The notes under the pieces are model-generated. The model had not been told where the DNA came from and did not search any database. It saw only the letters and a program-made list of their open reading frames with translations. Positions 52,561 to 61,024 of a stretch of DNA of 64,000 bases are shown here, in pieces. Source of the DNA: an uncultured Dehalococcoidia bacterium (GTDB lineage: Bacteria > Chloroflexota > Dehalococcoidia > Dehalococcoidales > UBA1222); the NCBI GenBank assembly GCA_903844845.1, contig CAIMVG010000023.1:21506-85505 (forward strand), given 5' to 3'. Within the stretch, counting starts at the first letter, position 1. Each line of letters starts with the position of its first letter. A program made the position numbers and the translations under genes.

Positions 52561-53144
52561 GAATCAAAACTGAATGGCGGATATACGTCCGTCATTAACG
52601 ATACATAGGCGTACACACGATACATCCAGCGGTTTACTCCAAGTACGAATTTGAATAGGTCCTCTGGATATTTCCCTGTGAAGAGCAGGATGATAGCTAT
52701 CACGATGATCAACACTTCCATCACCATTTCGAGGAAATAGAGAATAATATAATGCGGAATGGCTAATAACCACCATTTGACGAGGACAAGGCCACGGGAA
52801 AGCCTTTCGGGGTAAATGACATCGAAATCAGCGGGATAGGGAGCTTTTTCCAGTGTGAAAGGCGGATATTTATCTGTTCCCAGCACGTTGTAACTATAGA
52901 AATTTACGCGCCAGTTCCAGCGGAAAACCCCGACAACGAAATCGAAAAGGGATTTGGGATATTTGCCGGTGAACAGTATTGAGAAGAAGGCGATGACTGT
53001 CACCACTCCGGCGGCGATAGTCAAGAAATACAGAACTATCAAATGCGGGATCAGGAGCAGCCATTTGAATATCCATTGCCATCGGCCTGGGGGAGAAGAG
53101 AGGTCGCCTGTCAGTGTCGCGGGGTAGGGTCGTACGTCTGCCAT
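52557..53144 (-). CDS. DUF4389 membrane protein (two repeats)
   Basis: About 195 residues from ATG 53144 behind GGAGG. Two copies of the DUF4389 unit are seen: IFKWLLLIPHLIVLYFLTIAAGV with FTGKYPKSLFDFVVGVFRWNWRV, then KWWLLAIPHYIILYFLEMVMEV with FTGKYPEDLFKFVLGVNRWMYRV. Each contributes a hydrophobic hairpin and ends with a DxYPPF strand. Function unknown; the family is common in actinobacteria and Chloroflexota. The 293-base gap to its right holds a promoter and the start of the next small gene. Confidence 0.82.
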   Translation of the reverse strand: MADVRPYPATLTGDLSSPPGRWQWIFKWLLLIPHLIVLYFLTIAAGVVTVIAFFSILFTGKYPKSLFDFVVGVFRWNWRVNFYSYNVLGTDKYPPFTLEKAPYPADFDVIYPERLSRGLVLVKWWLLAIPHYIILYFLEMVMEVLIIVIAIILLFTGKYPEDLFKFVLGVNRWMYRVYAYVSLMTDVYPPFSFDS

Positions 53145-53394
53145 TGATACCTCCTGCCAAATTTTGGGCCACACCTAAAGTACTACGCCGGATTCACCCT
53201 GTCAATGCCATTTTGAGTGTGAGTCGTTCCTGAAAACAACCCCTTGTATTCTCTATCTCGGTGTGTTGATGATGGTATGCTGTTTCCCTCTAACTCTTCT
53301 ATTTCTCGCAAGATTCATCCCAACTCATCGGACCGGGCCCCCTGTGGGTAATTTACATCAGGTTCGGGCGGTATTTGGTTCCCCCGCCCGTTCA

Positions 53395-53403
53395 TGCTAT
53401 AAT
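53395..53403 (+). promoter_or_regulatory. Extended -10 promoter of a small basic-protein gene
   Basis: TGCTATAAT, the same nonamer as before polA, lies 34 bases before GTG 53438. The transcript would have a leader of about 28 bases containing a TTGGAGA ribosome site. Confidence 0.6.
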
Positions 53404-53437
53404 TACTTTTTAGTTGAATTTGTTTGGAGATAAAAAC

Positions 53438-53581
53438 GTGCCTAAATCAGCAAATAAAATCGAAAAGCCTGAAATCAAAGCAGCTGCGTTCGTTGAGTCT
53501 GTCAGTAAAAAAGGGACTCCGGTCAACGGCCTCCGCATCAACTTCGGCTTTACCCGACGCAAACGCAAAGCAGGTAAATAG
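53438..53581 (+). CDS. Small basic protein of 47 residues
   Basis: GTG 53438 (ribosome site GGAG eight bases or so ahead) opens a frame beginning MPKSANKIEKPEIK and ending FGFTRRKRKAGK and TAG. It is Lys/Arg rich and has no cysteines. A promoter lies upstream and a hairpin terminator starts 30 bases downstream, so it is a complete transcription unit. It is too short for similarity-free assignment; a nucleic-acid or ribosome-associated role would fit its charge. Confidence 0.6.
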   Translation: MPKSANKIEKPEIKAAAFVESVSKKGTPVNGLRINFGFTRRKRKAGK

Positions 53582-53611
53582 CCCGGGCCTCAGGCTCGAT
53601 ACTCTGAACTA

Positions 53612-53645
53612 AAAACTTCTCTCCCTTGATGGGGAGAGAAGTTTT
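53612..53645. terminator. Bidirectional terminator
   Basis: AAAACTTCTCTCCC (53612-53625) pairs with GGGAGAGAAGTTTT (53632-53645), then TATTTT. It serves the small basic-protein gene and, in reverse, the end of the radical SAM gene, whose stop lies at its edge. Confidence 0.85.
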
Positions 53646-54603
53646 ATTTTTCAAACGGGTGCCCCTCTTTTTCAAAATCCGGGAGGTAACTATCCGGCGC
53701 GTCTGGTTCCTGGGCCCAACCGTTCTCCAGCCCAGAATCCTCGAACGCCTTCATCGCTTCGCTATATTCTTTTTGGTTTATCGTCCTGTTTATCTCGGGG
53801 AAAAGGGAAGCATCGTGCGTCGGGCGGTACTGGCTCATAACACTGACGGTCACCTCGCTGGAAATTTCGCCTGCCAGCCAGTTCAATGATTCGCCAGTCC
53901 CCGATATGCCATCGGGCAATATCAGGTGTCTTACGATTACTCCCCGTGCCGCCACGTCATTTTCATCGACCTTAAGTTCTCCGGTCTGCCTCCACATCTC
54001 TTTTATCGCCTTGCGGGATGTCGCTGTGTAATCCGATGCCGTCGAGTATCTGACGGCCCGTGTGTCGTCGGAATATTTAATGTCGGGCAGGTAGATATCG
54101 ACTATCCCGTCGAGTTCTTTCAGTGTTGCCAGGCTGTCGTAGGCGTTAGTGTTGTAAACGATCGGCAAGTTCAAGCCCCTGGGCACAGCCATCGTCAAGG
54201 CTGAAACTATCTGAGGAACGAAGTGAGACGGGGATACCAGGTTGATGTTGTGGCAGCCTTTCGCCTTGAGTTCGAGCATGATATCTGACAGCTTTTCTAT
54301 CGTCACTGTATTCGATTCCTGCTTCTGCGGGTCCTGGCTTATCTGGTAATTCTGGCAGAAAACGCACCGCAGGTTACAGTTTCCGAAGAATATCGTTCCC
54401 GAGCCGCTTGTACCGGAAATAGCAGGTTCCTCGCCGCGGTGAATGCAGTAGGATGATACGATCGGCAATGCCCCCGAATGGCAAAAGCTGCGTTCGTCTT
54501 TAAGCCTGTTGACACCGCACTCCCGGGGACAGATGTCACACGAAGAAAGCCGCGCGGTTAACCGGGCGGCTCGTTTTTGAAGTTCATCGATGCTGATCCT
54601 CAT
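53644..54603 (-). CDS. Radical SAM protein of the PflA-like family
   Basis: This 319-residue protein has the radical SAM site CNLRCVFCQNY near residue 79, binding [4Fe-4S] and S-adenosylmethionine. A preceding cysteine cluster SSCDICPRECGVNR near 20-34 may hold a second centre. YLPDIKYSDD and RHLILPDGISGTG continue the barrel. Proteins of this type are annotated as pyruvate-formate-lyase-activating-like, but true glycyl-radical partners are not in the window, so the substrate is open. It starts MRISIDELQKRA at 54603. Confidence 0.85.
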   Translation of the reverse strand: MRISIDELQKRAARLTARLSSCDICPRECGVNRLKDERSFCHSGALPIVSSYCIHRGEEPAISGTSGSGTIFFGNCNLRCVFCQNYQISQDPQKQESNTVTIEKLSDIMLELKAKGCHNINLVSPSHFVPQIVSALTMAVPRGLNLPIVYNTNAYDSLATLKELDGIVDIYLPDIKYSDDTRAVRYSTASDYTATSRKAIKEMWRQTGELKVDENDVAARGVIVRHLILPDGISGTGESLNWLAGEISSEVTVSVMSQYRPTHDASLFPEINRTINQKEYSEAMKAFEDSGLENGWAQEPDAPDSYLPDFEKEGHPFEK

Positions 54604-54622
54604 TTGATCTCGTGCCTCCCAT

Positions 54623-54660
54623 ACTCCCCACTGTCATCCCGGCCCGAGAGCCGGGATCGT
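54623..54660. repeat. Dispersed palindromic repeat, copy A
   Basis: ACTCCCCACTGTCATCCCGG (54623-54642) followed by CCGGGATC forms a GC hairpin (CCCGGC/GCCGGG). A nearly identical 20-base block (one difference) recurs at 61025-61044 in the same orientation. Both are intergenic, as for REP-like repeats. Confidence 0.7.
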
Positions 54661-54682
54661 TTACCTGGAGGTGAGGGGTTTT

Positions 54683-56143
54683 TTAGCCCGCGTTCTCCTT
54701 CAGTTTCGTAATCGCTTCCTTGATCCTTTTCATGCAGGTATTCTGCCCCAGCACTTCCATGGTTTGGAACAGGGGAGGGGTGGCGGTCAACCCGGTGATT
54801 GCGGTCCTAACCGTTCCAAAAAGCTGCCCGGCTTTAACACCGATCTCGTCTGACAGCGGCCTCAGTACGCTCTCGAGTGTGTCGGCGTCGAAGGCTGATA
54901 ACTCGTCGAGCCGCACCAGTGCCACATCCAGCATCGCTGCTGTAGCTTTCCGGTCCAGTTTTTTATCGATAAGCAGTTCTGCCGGATAGTCCAATTTGTC
55001 GATGAAGAAGAACCAGGTCAGTTCTTTGCTTGCCAGTTCACCCAGGGTCTTCGCGCGTTCATGGACGAGCGGCAGCACCTTTTTGACATAACTGATGTCC
55101 AGGGGCCGCTTTACCTCGGGGGGCAGTCCTTTTTCAAGGAACGGCATGGCGCGTTCGGCGAATTCATGGGGGCTGAGCTTGCGGATATATGTGCCGTCCA
55201 TCCAGTCAAGCTTCTCTTTGTTGAAGATGGCGGACGTCTGGCTGATGCGCTCTATGGAAAAGTGTTTGATGAGCTCTTCCTTCGAGAATGTTTCGGTCTT
55301 GTCGTCGAATGACCAGCCCAGCAGTGCGAGGAAATTCATCATCGCTTCCGGCAGGTATCCCTGTTCCTTGTACTCGAGGATTGAAACGGCGCCATGCCGT
55401 TTGGAAAGCTTGCTGCGGTCGCTCCCGAGGATTATCGGAAGATGCGCGAATATCGGCGGTTTGAAGCCGAAGGCGTTGTAAAGCATCAGATGCCTGGGCG
55501 TGCTGGAGAGCCATTCCTCGGCACGCAGCACGTGGCTTATCTTCATCAGGTGGTCGTCGATGACGTTGGCAAGGTGGTAGGTCGGGTAGCCGTCGCTTTT
55601 CATCAGGACGAAGTCGTCGAGGGTGGCATTCTCGAATGTAACATCTCCGCGGATGAGGTCGTGGAATGTGGTCTTTGCCTCCAGAGGGGTCTTGTAGCGT
55701 ATAACTGCCCCGGGGGCCCCACCGAGCCCCAGGTCGCGGCAGCAGCGATCGTACCCCGGCGGCTTCTTGTTGGCAGTTTGTTCGGCCCGCATTTTTTCCA
55801 GCCGTTCCGAGGAACAGTGGCAATAATACGCAAAGCCGCGTTCGACGAGTTCCTTTGCCATCTTGTTGTAAATATCGAGGCGCTGGGACTGGAAATAAGG
55901 CCCGAAATCACCCCCGGCCCTCGGCCCCTCGTCCCAGTCTATGCCCAGCCATTCCAGGCCTTCCAGGATGCCCTCGAGGGCTCCGGGCACCGTTCTCGCC
56001 ACATCTGTGTCTTCTATGCGCACGATGAAAGTACCGTTATTGTGGCGCGCGAAGAGCCAGTTGAAAAAAGCTGTCCGTATATTGCCTACGTGGGGCAGTC
56101 CAGTCGGGCTGGGTGCGTAACGTACTCGGACGGGTTCGGTCAT
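54683..56143 (-). CDS. gltX: Glutamyl-tRNA synthetase
   Basis: About 486 residues from ATG 56143 (MTEPVRVRYAPSPTGLPHVG) behind AAGGAGAAA; an in-frame extension of 32 codons upstream overlaps the RDD gene and is not conserved. The HIGH-type motif is LPHVG and the KMSKS-type motif is SKLSKRHGA near residue 245. It charges tRNA-Glu; whether also tRNA-Gln cannot be read from sequence. The C-terminal anticodon domain is complete. It follows the RDD gene by 28 bases. Confidence 0.95.
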   Translation of the reverse strand: MTEPVRVRYAPSPTGLPHVGNIRTAFFNWLFARHNNGTFIVRIEDTDVARTVPGALEGILEGLEWLGIDWDEGPRAGGDFGPYFQSQRLDIYNKMAKELVERGFAYYCHCSSERLEKMRAEQTANKKPPGYDRCCRDLGLGGAPGAVIRYKTPLEAKTTFHDLIRGDVTFENATLDDFVLMKSDGYPTYHLANVIDDHLMKISHVLRAEEWLSSTPRHLMLYNAFGFKPPIFAHLPIILGSDRSKLSKRHGAVSILEYKEQGYLPEAMMNFLALLGWSFDDKTETFSKEELIKHFSIERISQTSAIFNKEKLDWMDGTYIRKLSPHEFAERAMPFLEKGLPPEVKRPLDISYVKKVLPLVHERAKTLGELASKELTWFFFIDKLDYPAELLIDKKLDRKATAAMLDVALVRLDELSAFDADTLESVLRPLSDEIGVKAGQLFGTVRTAITGLTATPPLFQTMEVLGQNTCMKRIKEAITKLKENAG

Positions 56144-56171
56144 GTTGGTTTCTCCTTGAAAATTTTGGTTT

Positions 56172-56672
56172 TCAGACACTGGCATGCGGCGCAGCCATGG
56201 CATTCTGTGTAACGGCGGGTTCAGGAAGTTTGACGACAACCGTGTCGGCTATCTTGTCGTGGACGCCCTGCTTGCGTGGGTCGAATATTATCCAGAGAAA
56301 CCCGATGCCCAGCATCAGGGAACAAACGATATATCCCAGGTACCTCAGGAGTGCGTAACCTGCGCTCACTTTGGTGCCGTCGCCCCTCAACACTTTGACA
56401 TTGACCAGCATCATCCCGGGGGACTGCCCGCGCCAGGCCCAGAATATAACGCTGTAAGCCACCGTTACTCCGGTGGATATTACGTTGGAGGCGGCTATCA
56501 GAGGGACGAAATACCATGAATCCTTGATGGTCCAGAAATTATCGAAGAACCCCCTGAAAGGGAAAAGCATCTGTATAATGATGCTTAGGATGAAAATGTC
56601 GATCAAAAAAGCAGCGAATCGGCGCCAGAAACCGGCATATTCCAGGGCGTGGGCGCTAGTTATCTGCTCTAT
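56172..56672 (-). CDS. RDD-family membrane protein with an apparent ATA start
   Basis: The RDD domain begins YAGFWRRFAAFLIDIFIL, with the Arg-Asp pattern of the family, followed by two further membrane segments and GQSPGMMLVNVKVLR and the C-terminal DPRKQGVHDKIADTVVV. The first ATG, GTG or TTG in frame (TTG 56606) would delete the conserved YAGFWRRFAAF. The frame stays open upstream to a stop at 56700-56702 without any canonical start. ATA at 56670-56672 stands 7 bases after GGGAG, an ideal Shine-Dalgarno distance, so I take it as the start; a base error is the alternative. Function of RDD proteins: unknown, possibly transport. Confidence 0.72.
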   Translation of the reverse strand: MEQITSAHALEYAGFWRRFAAFLIDIFILSIIIQMLFPFRGFFDNFWTIKDSWYFVPLIAASNVISTGVTVAYSVIFWAWRGQSPGMMLVNVKVLRGDGTKVSAGYALLRYLGYIVCSLMLGIGFLWIIFDPRKQGVHDKIADTVVVKLPEPAVTQNAMAAPHASV

Positions 56673-56699
56673 TTTAGTTCTCCCGGGACTTATGCCATA

Positions 56700-56896
56700 T
56701 TATACAACATACAAAAAGCGTGGGTGTGAGTGGTTGACCGCTAAACACGATTGCTCGGAGAGCCCTCTTATTGTCATTCCCTCTAAGGCGGTGATCCGGG
56801 TTTTTGATGATGGGTGGGGTGGCATTCCCAGTTGGGAGGAAGGGGAGGGTGTGGGATTTAGCGACTGGGTTCCCTCAATTTTATGACAGCTGGCCG
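56700..56896. other. Gap between the RDD gene and nadC
   Basis: About 220 bases without a gene. TTGTCATTCCCTCTAAGGCGG near 56770 resembles the TGTCATCCCGG core of the dispersed repeat only loosely. The pieces GGTGATCCGGGTTTTTGATG and GGGTGGGGTGGCATTCCCAG suggest a decayed repeat. No promoter can be named. Confidence 0.35.
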
Positions 56897-57757
56897 CTAG
56901 CTCTCCATCTCCAGGCTGAAATCGAGTGCCCTGACCGAGTGCGTCAATGCCCCGATGGATATGATATCTACCCCCGTCTCCGCCACCTCCCTCACATTGT
57001 CCAGGTTGATGCCGCCGGAAGCCTCGAAGCGCACTTGCCCGCGCAGGCGCGAAACCGTTGCTCTCATGTCGGCGACGCTCATATTATCCAGCAGGAGCAT
57101 GTCGGCCCCCGCCCCCGCCGCCTCTACGGCCTCGGCCAGGTTATTGACCTCGACTTCGATTTTCAGCCCGGATTTGTTCTGCGCTTTTGCCCTGGTGACT
57201 ATTTCGCCGAGGCTCAGGCCTGCCTCCCTCAGAACGGCTACATGGTTGTCCTTGATGAGGATGCCGTCCGCAAGATTCATGCGGTGATTTTTTCCGCCGC
57301 CCGCCGCGACCGCCCGTTTTTCCAGGAGCCGCTGGCCGGCGCCCGTCTTGCGGGTATCTGCTATTTTCACGGGCAGGCCGGAGACCTTTTTGACATAAAT
57401 CGAGGTGGCAGTGGCGACGCCGCTCAAATGGCAGATGAAGTTCATTGCCGCGCGCTCGGCCCTCAGGATGCTTCGGGCTGAACCGCTGACCACGGCGGCC
57501 ACGTCGCCGGGTTCGAGGGGCGCCCCGTCATTCATGCGGATTTCGATTTTGAGCTTTGTATCCACTGTCAGAAAGACAGCCCTGAAAACGTCTATCCCGG
57601 CGAGGATCCCGGGGGCTTTGGAAAGCAGCGTGGCCGTACCGTTCAGATCTTCAGGGATGACGAGCTTGCTCGTAATATCTTTGTCGGCCCTGTCTTCTGC
57701 CAGGGCCAGCGCGATGATTTCCTCTGTTTCGATATCGATTTTTTCGTTCGTGTCCAT
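56897..57757 (-). CDS. nadC: Quinolinate phosphoribosyltransferase (decarboxylating)
   Basis: This 286-residue enzyme converts quinolinate and PRPP to nicotinate mononucleotide. Diagnostic pieces are ERAAMNFICHLSGVATATS near residue 100, DTRKTGAGQRLLEKRAVAAGGGKNHRMNLADGILIKDNH (cited as DTRKTGAGQR and KNHRMNLADGILIKDNH) and ASGGINLDNV near 250. The usual order is preserved: its ATG shares a base with the nadB stop (TAATG), so the two are coupled. Confidence 0.95.
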   Translation of the reverse strand: MDTNEKIDIETEEIIALALAEDRADKDITSKLVIPEDLNGTATLLSKAPGILAGIDVFRAVFLTVDTKLKIEIRMNDGAPLEPGDVAAVVSGSARSILRAERAAMNFICHLSGVATATSIYVKKVSGLPVKIADTRKTGAGQRLLEKRAVAAGGGKNHRMNLADGILIKDNHVAVLREAGLSLGEIVTRAKAQNKSGLKIEVEVNNLAEAVEAAGAGADMLLLDNMSVADMRATVSRLRGQVRFEASGGINLDNVREVAETGVDIISIGALTHSVRALDFSLEMES

Positions 57758-59295
57758 TATTCTTTCGTCAGTATGATATGCTTGAGCCAGTCATCGCTCC
57801 GCTGGGGGTGGTCTGTGCGGTAATGCGCCCCCCGGCTTTCCAGCCGCATGAGTGCCGATTCGGTCATCAGCCTGCCTGTGATGACAAGGTTCAGCAGTTC
57901 CCACGATGGGCGGTCCTGGGGTTCAGCCAGGCATTCCTGCCATCCTGCGAGTATGGCGCTTGCCCTCGTTAATCCGGCGCCGCTTCTTACGATTCCCGCA
58001 TTCTCCCAGAGCAACTGCTGCAGGGCGGACCGTCCGGGCAGAGGGGCTCCCGCCTGGGCCGGCTCCCGTTTGACGCTCGAGCGTACGTTTTTGTCGGGCC
58101 CGCTTTTCTCAGGTTGTCCCTTTTCTACACTGCGCTCTACGATGCGTTTTCCGAACACCAACACCTCGAGAAGCGAGTTGGAAGCCAGCCGGTTGGCTCC
58201 GTGAACTCCGGTGCATGCCGCTTCCCCGGCTGTGTAGAGCCCTTTCAGGCTCGTTTCCCCCCAGGTGTTAACACGGATGCCGCCAATCATATAATGGGCC
58301 GCAGGGGCCACGGGGATCATGTCTTTTGCCATATCCAGGCCGTGTTTCAGGCAGTATTGATAAATCTGAGGGAAACGCGCCGCCGTGAACTTCGCGGGCT
58401 GATGAGTAACGTCGATAAATACATGGTCTGCGCCCGTTTTCCCCATCTCGCTGACGATGGCCCTCGCCACAATGTCTCGCGGTGCGAGTTCTGCCTGGGG
58501 AGTATAGCCCTTCATGAAAGCTTCGCCTTTGATGTTGCGCAGTATCCCGCCTTCGCCACGCACGGCTTCTGAAATGAGGAAAGGTTCGACCCCCGGTAGG
58601 TGTAGTGCGGTGGGATGGAACTGGAAAAATTCCATGTCCATGATTTCCGCGCCTGCCCTGAAAGCGAGCGCTACTCCGTCACCTGTAGCTACTTCGGGGT
58701 TAGTGGTGAATTTGAAGAGTTGCCCCGCACCTCCGGTGGCCAGTATCAGGTTTCGGCATTCAAAGCTCTGGACCCCGCCGGTCAGTGTATCGAAGGTCTC
58801 GACTCCGCTGACAGCGCCTTTTTCCAGGATGATTCTGGTCGCAAGGCAGTGTTCGAGGACAGGAATCTGTGCGTACCTGATCTGGCCGCTCAGCGTAGTT
58901 TCTATCTGCGCCCCGGTGGCGTCTCCCCCTGCGTGCAGGATGCGGGGCATGCTGTGTGCGGCTTCGCGCGTGAGTGCGATCTCGCCGTTAAACGTGTCGA
59001 AGGGGACTCCGAATTTCACCAGGTCGGCTATGCGGTCTGGAGCTTCGTCGGTGAGGATGCGGACGGCTTCCTCGTCGCAGAGCCCCGCCCCTGCCGAAAT
59101 CGTGTCCTTGTAATGTAGTTCTGGGGAGTCCTTGATGCCGATGGCGGCCGCGATGCCGCCCTGGGCATGGCGCGTATTGCAGTCGTCGATACTGCCCTTG
59201 GTCACGAGCAGGACGGAGCCATGCTCTTTGGCGAGAAGCGCGCAGTACAGCCCTGCGATGCCGCTGCCGACTATGATATAGTCGTACTTTTTAAT
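57757..59295 (-). CDS. nadB: L-aspartate oxidase with an apparent ATT start
   Basis: About 512 residues. It oxidises aspartate to iminoaspartate for NadA; anaerobes use fumarate as acceptor. The FAD site VGSGIAGLYCALLAKE lies near residue 10, then RHAQGGIAAAIG, and HPTALHLPG and GGIRVNTWGETSLKGLYTAGE (RVNTWGETS) follow. The first canonical start in frame (ATG 59205) would remove the FAD site. Upstream the frame runs to a stop at 59308-59310 with no ATG, GTG or TTG. GAGGAG then CCAAT then ATT (59293-59295) gives a good ribosome site, so ATT is the likely start, as in infC. Confidence 0.85.
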   Translation of the reverse strand: MKKYDYIIVGSGIAGLYCALLAKEHGSVLLVTKGSIDDCNTRHAQGGIAAAIGIKDSPELHYKDTISAGAGLCDEEAVRILTDEAPDRIADLVKFGVPFDTFNGEIALTREAAHSMPRILHAGGDATGAQIETTLSGQIRYAQIPVLEHCLATRIILEKGAVSGVETFDTLTGGVQSFECRNLILATGGAGQLFKFTTNPEVATGDGVALAFRAGAEIMDMEFFQFHPTALHLPGVEPFLISEAVRGEGGILRNIKGEAFMKGYTPQAELAPRDIVARAIVSEMGKTGADHVFIDVTHQPAKFTAARFPQIYQYCLKHGLDMAKDMIPVAPAAHYMIGGIRVNTWGETSLKGLYTAGEAACTGVHGANRLASNSLLEVLVFGKRIVERSVEKGQPEKSGPDKNVRSSVKREPAQAGAPLPGRSALQQLLWENAGIVRSGAGLTRASAILAGWQECLAEPQDRPSWELLNLVITGRLMTESALMRLESRGAHYRTDHPQRSDDWLKHIILTKE

Positions 59296-59319
59296 ATTGG
59301 CTCCTCGTTAGCCGGCGGG

Positions 59320-59595
59320 TTATTTGGCTGGTTCGTTTTGTTTTTGCGCTACGGCCATCCGGGCGATGCGTATCGTCGTGCCTGATTCTACCCGGATCAC
59401 TATCGTTTCTTCATCCAGGCTCGTAATTTCGCCGTAGATGCCGGACCATGTGATGATTTTGTCGCCCGTTTTCAGGTCGGATGCCAGTTTCGCCTGGTTC
59501 TGCTGGCGTTTCTGCTGGGGGCGGATAAGAAGAAAATAGAAAATTACGACCATAAGGGCCAGGAATCCCCAGGTCAATGCGGTGGTGCTGTTCAT
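59320..59595 (-). CDS. yajC: Preprotein translocase subunit YajC
   Basis: This 91-residue membrane protein belongs to the SecDF-YajC complex. One N-terminal membrane segment (FLALMVVIFYFLLIRPQ) is followed by RPQQKRQQNQAKLASDLKTGDKIITWSGIYGEI, the family signature (cited as IRPQQKRQQNQ and GDKIITWSGIYGEI). SecD and SecF are not in the window. Its stop lies 24 bases before the nadB ATT. Confidence 0.92.
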   Translation of the reverse strand: MNSTTALTWGFLALMVVIFYFLLIRPQQKRQQNQAKLASDLKTGDKIITWSGIYGEITSLDEETIVIRVESGTTIRIARMAVAQKQNEPAK

Positions 59596-59737
59596 AACGC
59601 CTCCTGCGATCCCGGTTTTCCGGGATATCAGCTGATAAAATGTATGGCTCGGTTACGTCTGGGAAACATCAGTGTAGTGTATCACTTCGTGCCCGTCGTT
59701 GCCAGATTATTTATAAATTCATTTCCTAGTGTTTTAA

Positions 59738-59766
59738 CCTCCCCCTTAAAAGGGGATAGAGGGGGT
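59738..59766 (-). terminator. Weak hairpin after miaB
   Basis: CCCCTTAAAAGGGG (CCCCTT/AAGGGG) with flanking CCTC/GAGG lies directly beyond the miaB stop in its direction. It is a possible weak terminator and also resembles a common dispersed repeat. Confidence 0.35.
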
Positions 59767-61017
59767 CTAAATCTCGACTGCCTTCCCCTGCATCGACCAC
59801 GCACTGGTCTTCTCTATCACTACCGGCACTTCCTTGCCCGCCAGGTCGTTGCCCCCGTTGAAAAACACCAGTTTGTCCGCGCTTGTTCGCCCCTGCCAAC
59901 GCTCCTTGTCGTATGTTTCTGCCAGCACCGGGACGGTCTGCCCGAGCATTTTCGAGTTTATCGCGGTTGAAATCTTTTCCTGGAGCGCCTCGACTGCTGC
60001 AAGCCTGGCCTTTTTGACTTCCGCCGGCACATCGTCGGCGTATTTGACCGCCGCGAATGTCCCCGGGCGTGCTGAATAAGCCGCTGAGTGCACCGCGTCG
60101 AATTTCAGTTCGGCCAGCAGGTCGTAAGTGTTCTTGAACCGTTCTTCGGTCTCGCCGGGGAAGCCGACGATAACGTCGGTGGTGATGGCGATGTCCGGCA
60201 TGGCCGCCCTCAGTCTCTCGATCAGCGCACGGTAATCGGCGGCATCATATCCGCGTTTCATTAGCGCCAATATCGAGTCGTCTCCCGCCTGTACCGGCAG
60301 GTTTATCTGCCGGCAGACTTTTTTAAGCCGGGTCATCGCCCCGATCAGGCGTGGGCCCATGTCCTTGGGATGGTTTGTGAGGAACCGGACCCTCAACAGG
60401 CCGTCTATCTTTTCTGCTTCGGTCAGCAGGTCAGCCAGATCGGGTTTGCCCTCGAGGTCGTGCCCGTAGGAATCGACGTTCTGTCCCACCAGCGTTACCT
60501 CTCTGGTGCCGCGCGAAACCAGGTTTTTGATCTCGTCGATGATTTCCTGTATCGGCCGGCTTACTTCCCTGCCCCTGCGGTAGGGCACGATGCAATAGGA
60601 GCAGAAATTATTACAGCCCTGGATTATGGGCACATAGGCGGTCACTCCGCTGACGGATGGGAGGACCGGGGAACAATCCTCTTTGCTAAGCCATGCAGGG
60701 ATTTCTCCGGGTTTGAGAAAATCGTCTACATACGGGAATCGTTTGCGCAGTTCGGGACTGTCCTGGCCGACGAAACACCCTGTCAGGGCGATACGCACCT
60801 CAGGGCGAGCTTTTTTAAATGGTTTAAGGTTGGCGAGCTTGTTGATGACCTTGTCCTCCGCGTGTTTTCGTACCACGCACGAGTTGACCACGATAACGTC
60901 GGCCCCGGCGGGTGTGGCGGCTGCTGAATAACCATGACCGGCGAACCGGGCTTCGAGCCTTTCCGACTCCGCGCGGTTCATCTGACAGCCTATAGTCCAG
61001 ATATAATAAGTCGGCAC
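59767..61017 (-). CDS. miaB: tRNA-2-methylthio-N6-dimethylallyladenosine synthase
   Basis: This 416-residue methylthiotransferase modifies A37 of tRNAs reading UNN codons. The N-terminal UPF0004 domain has cysteines in IGCQMNRAES, NSCVVRKHAEDK and TGCFVGQ. The radical SAM site is CNNFCSYCIVPYRRG near residue 138. The TRAM domain at the C-terminus ends GKAVEI. Its anticodon-loop substrate class includes tRNA-Trp, -Tyr and -Phe. Confidence 0.95.
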   Translation of the reverse strand: MPTYYIWTIGCQMNRAESERLEARFAGHGYSAAATPAGADVIVVNSCVVRKHAEDKVINKLANLKPFKKARPEVRIALTGCFVGQDSPELRKRFPYVDDFLKPGEIPAWLSKEDCSPVLPSVSGVTAYVPIIQGCNNFCSYCIVPYRRGREVSRPIQEIIDEIKNLVSRGTREVTLVGQNVDSYGHDLEGKPDLADLLTEAEKIDGLLRVRFLTNHPKDMGPRLIGAMTRLKKVCRQINLPVQAGDDSILALMKRGYDAADYRALIERLRAAMPDIAITTDVIVGFPGETEERFKNTYDLLAELKFDAVHSAAYSARPGTFAAVKYADDVPAEVKKARLAAVEALQEKISTAINSKMLGQTVPVLAETYDKERWQGRTSADKLVFFNGGNDLAGKEVPVVIEKTSAWSMQGKAVEI

Positions 61018-61024
61018 ACCCTTT

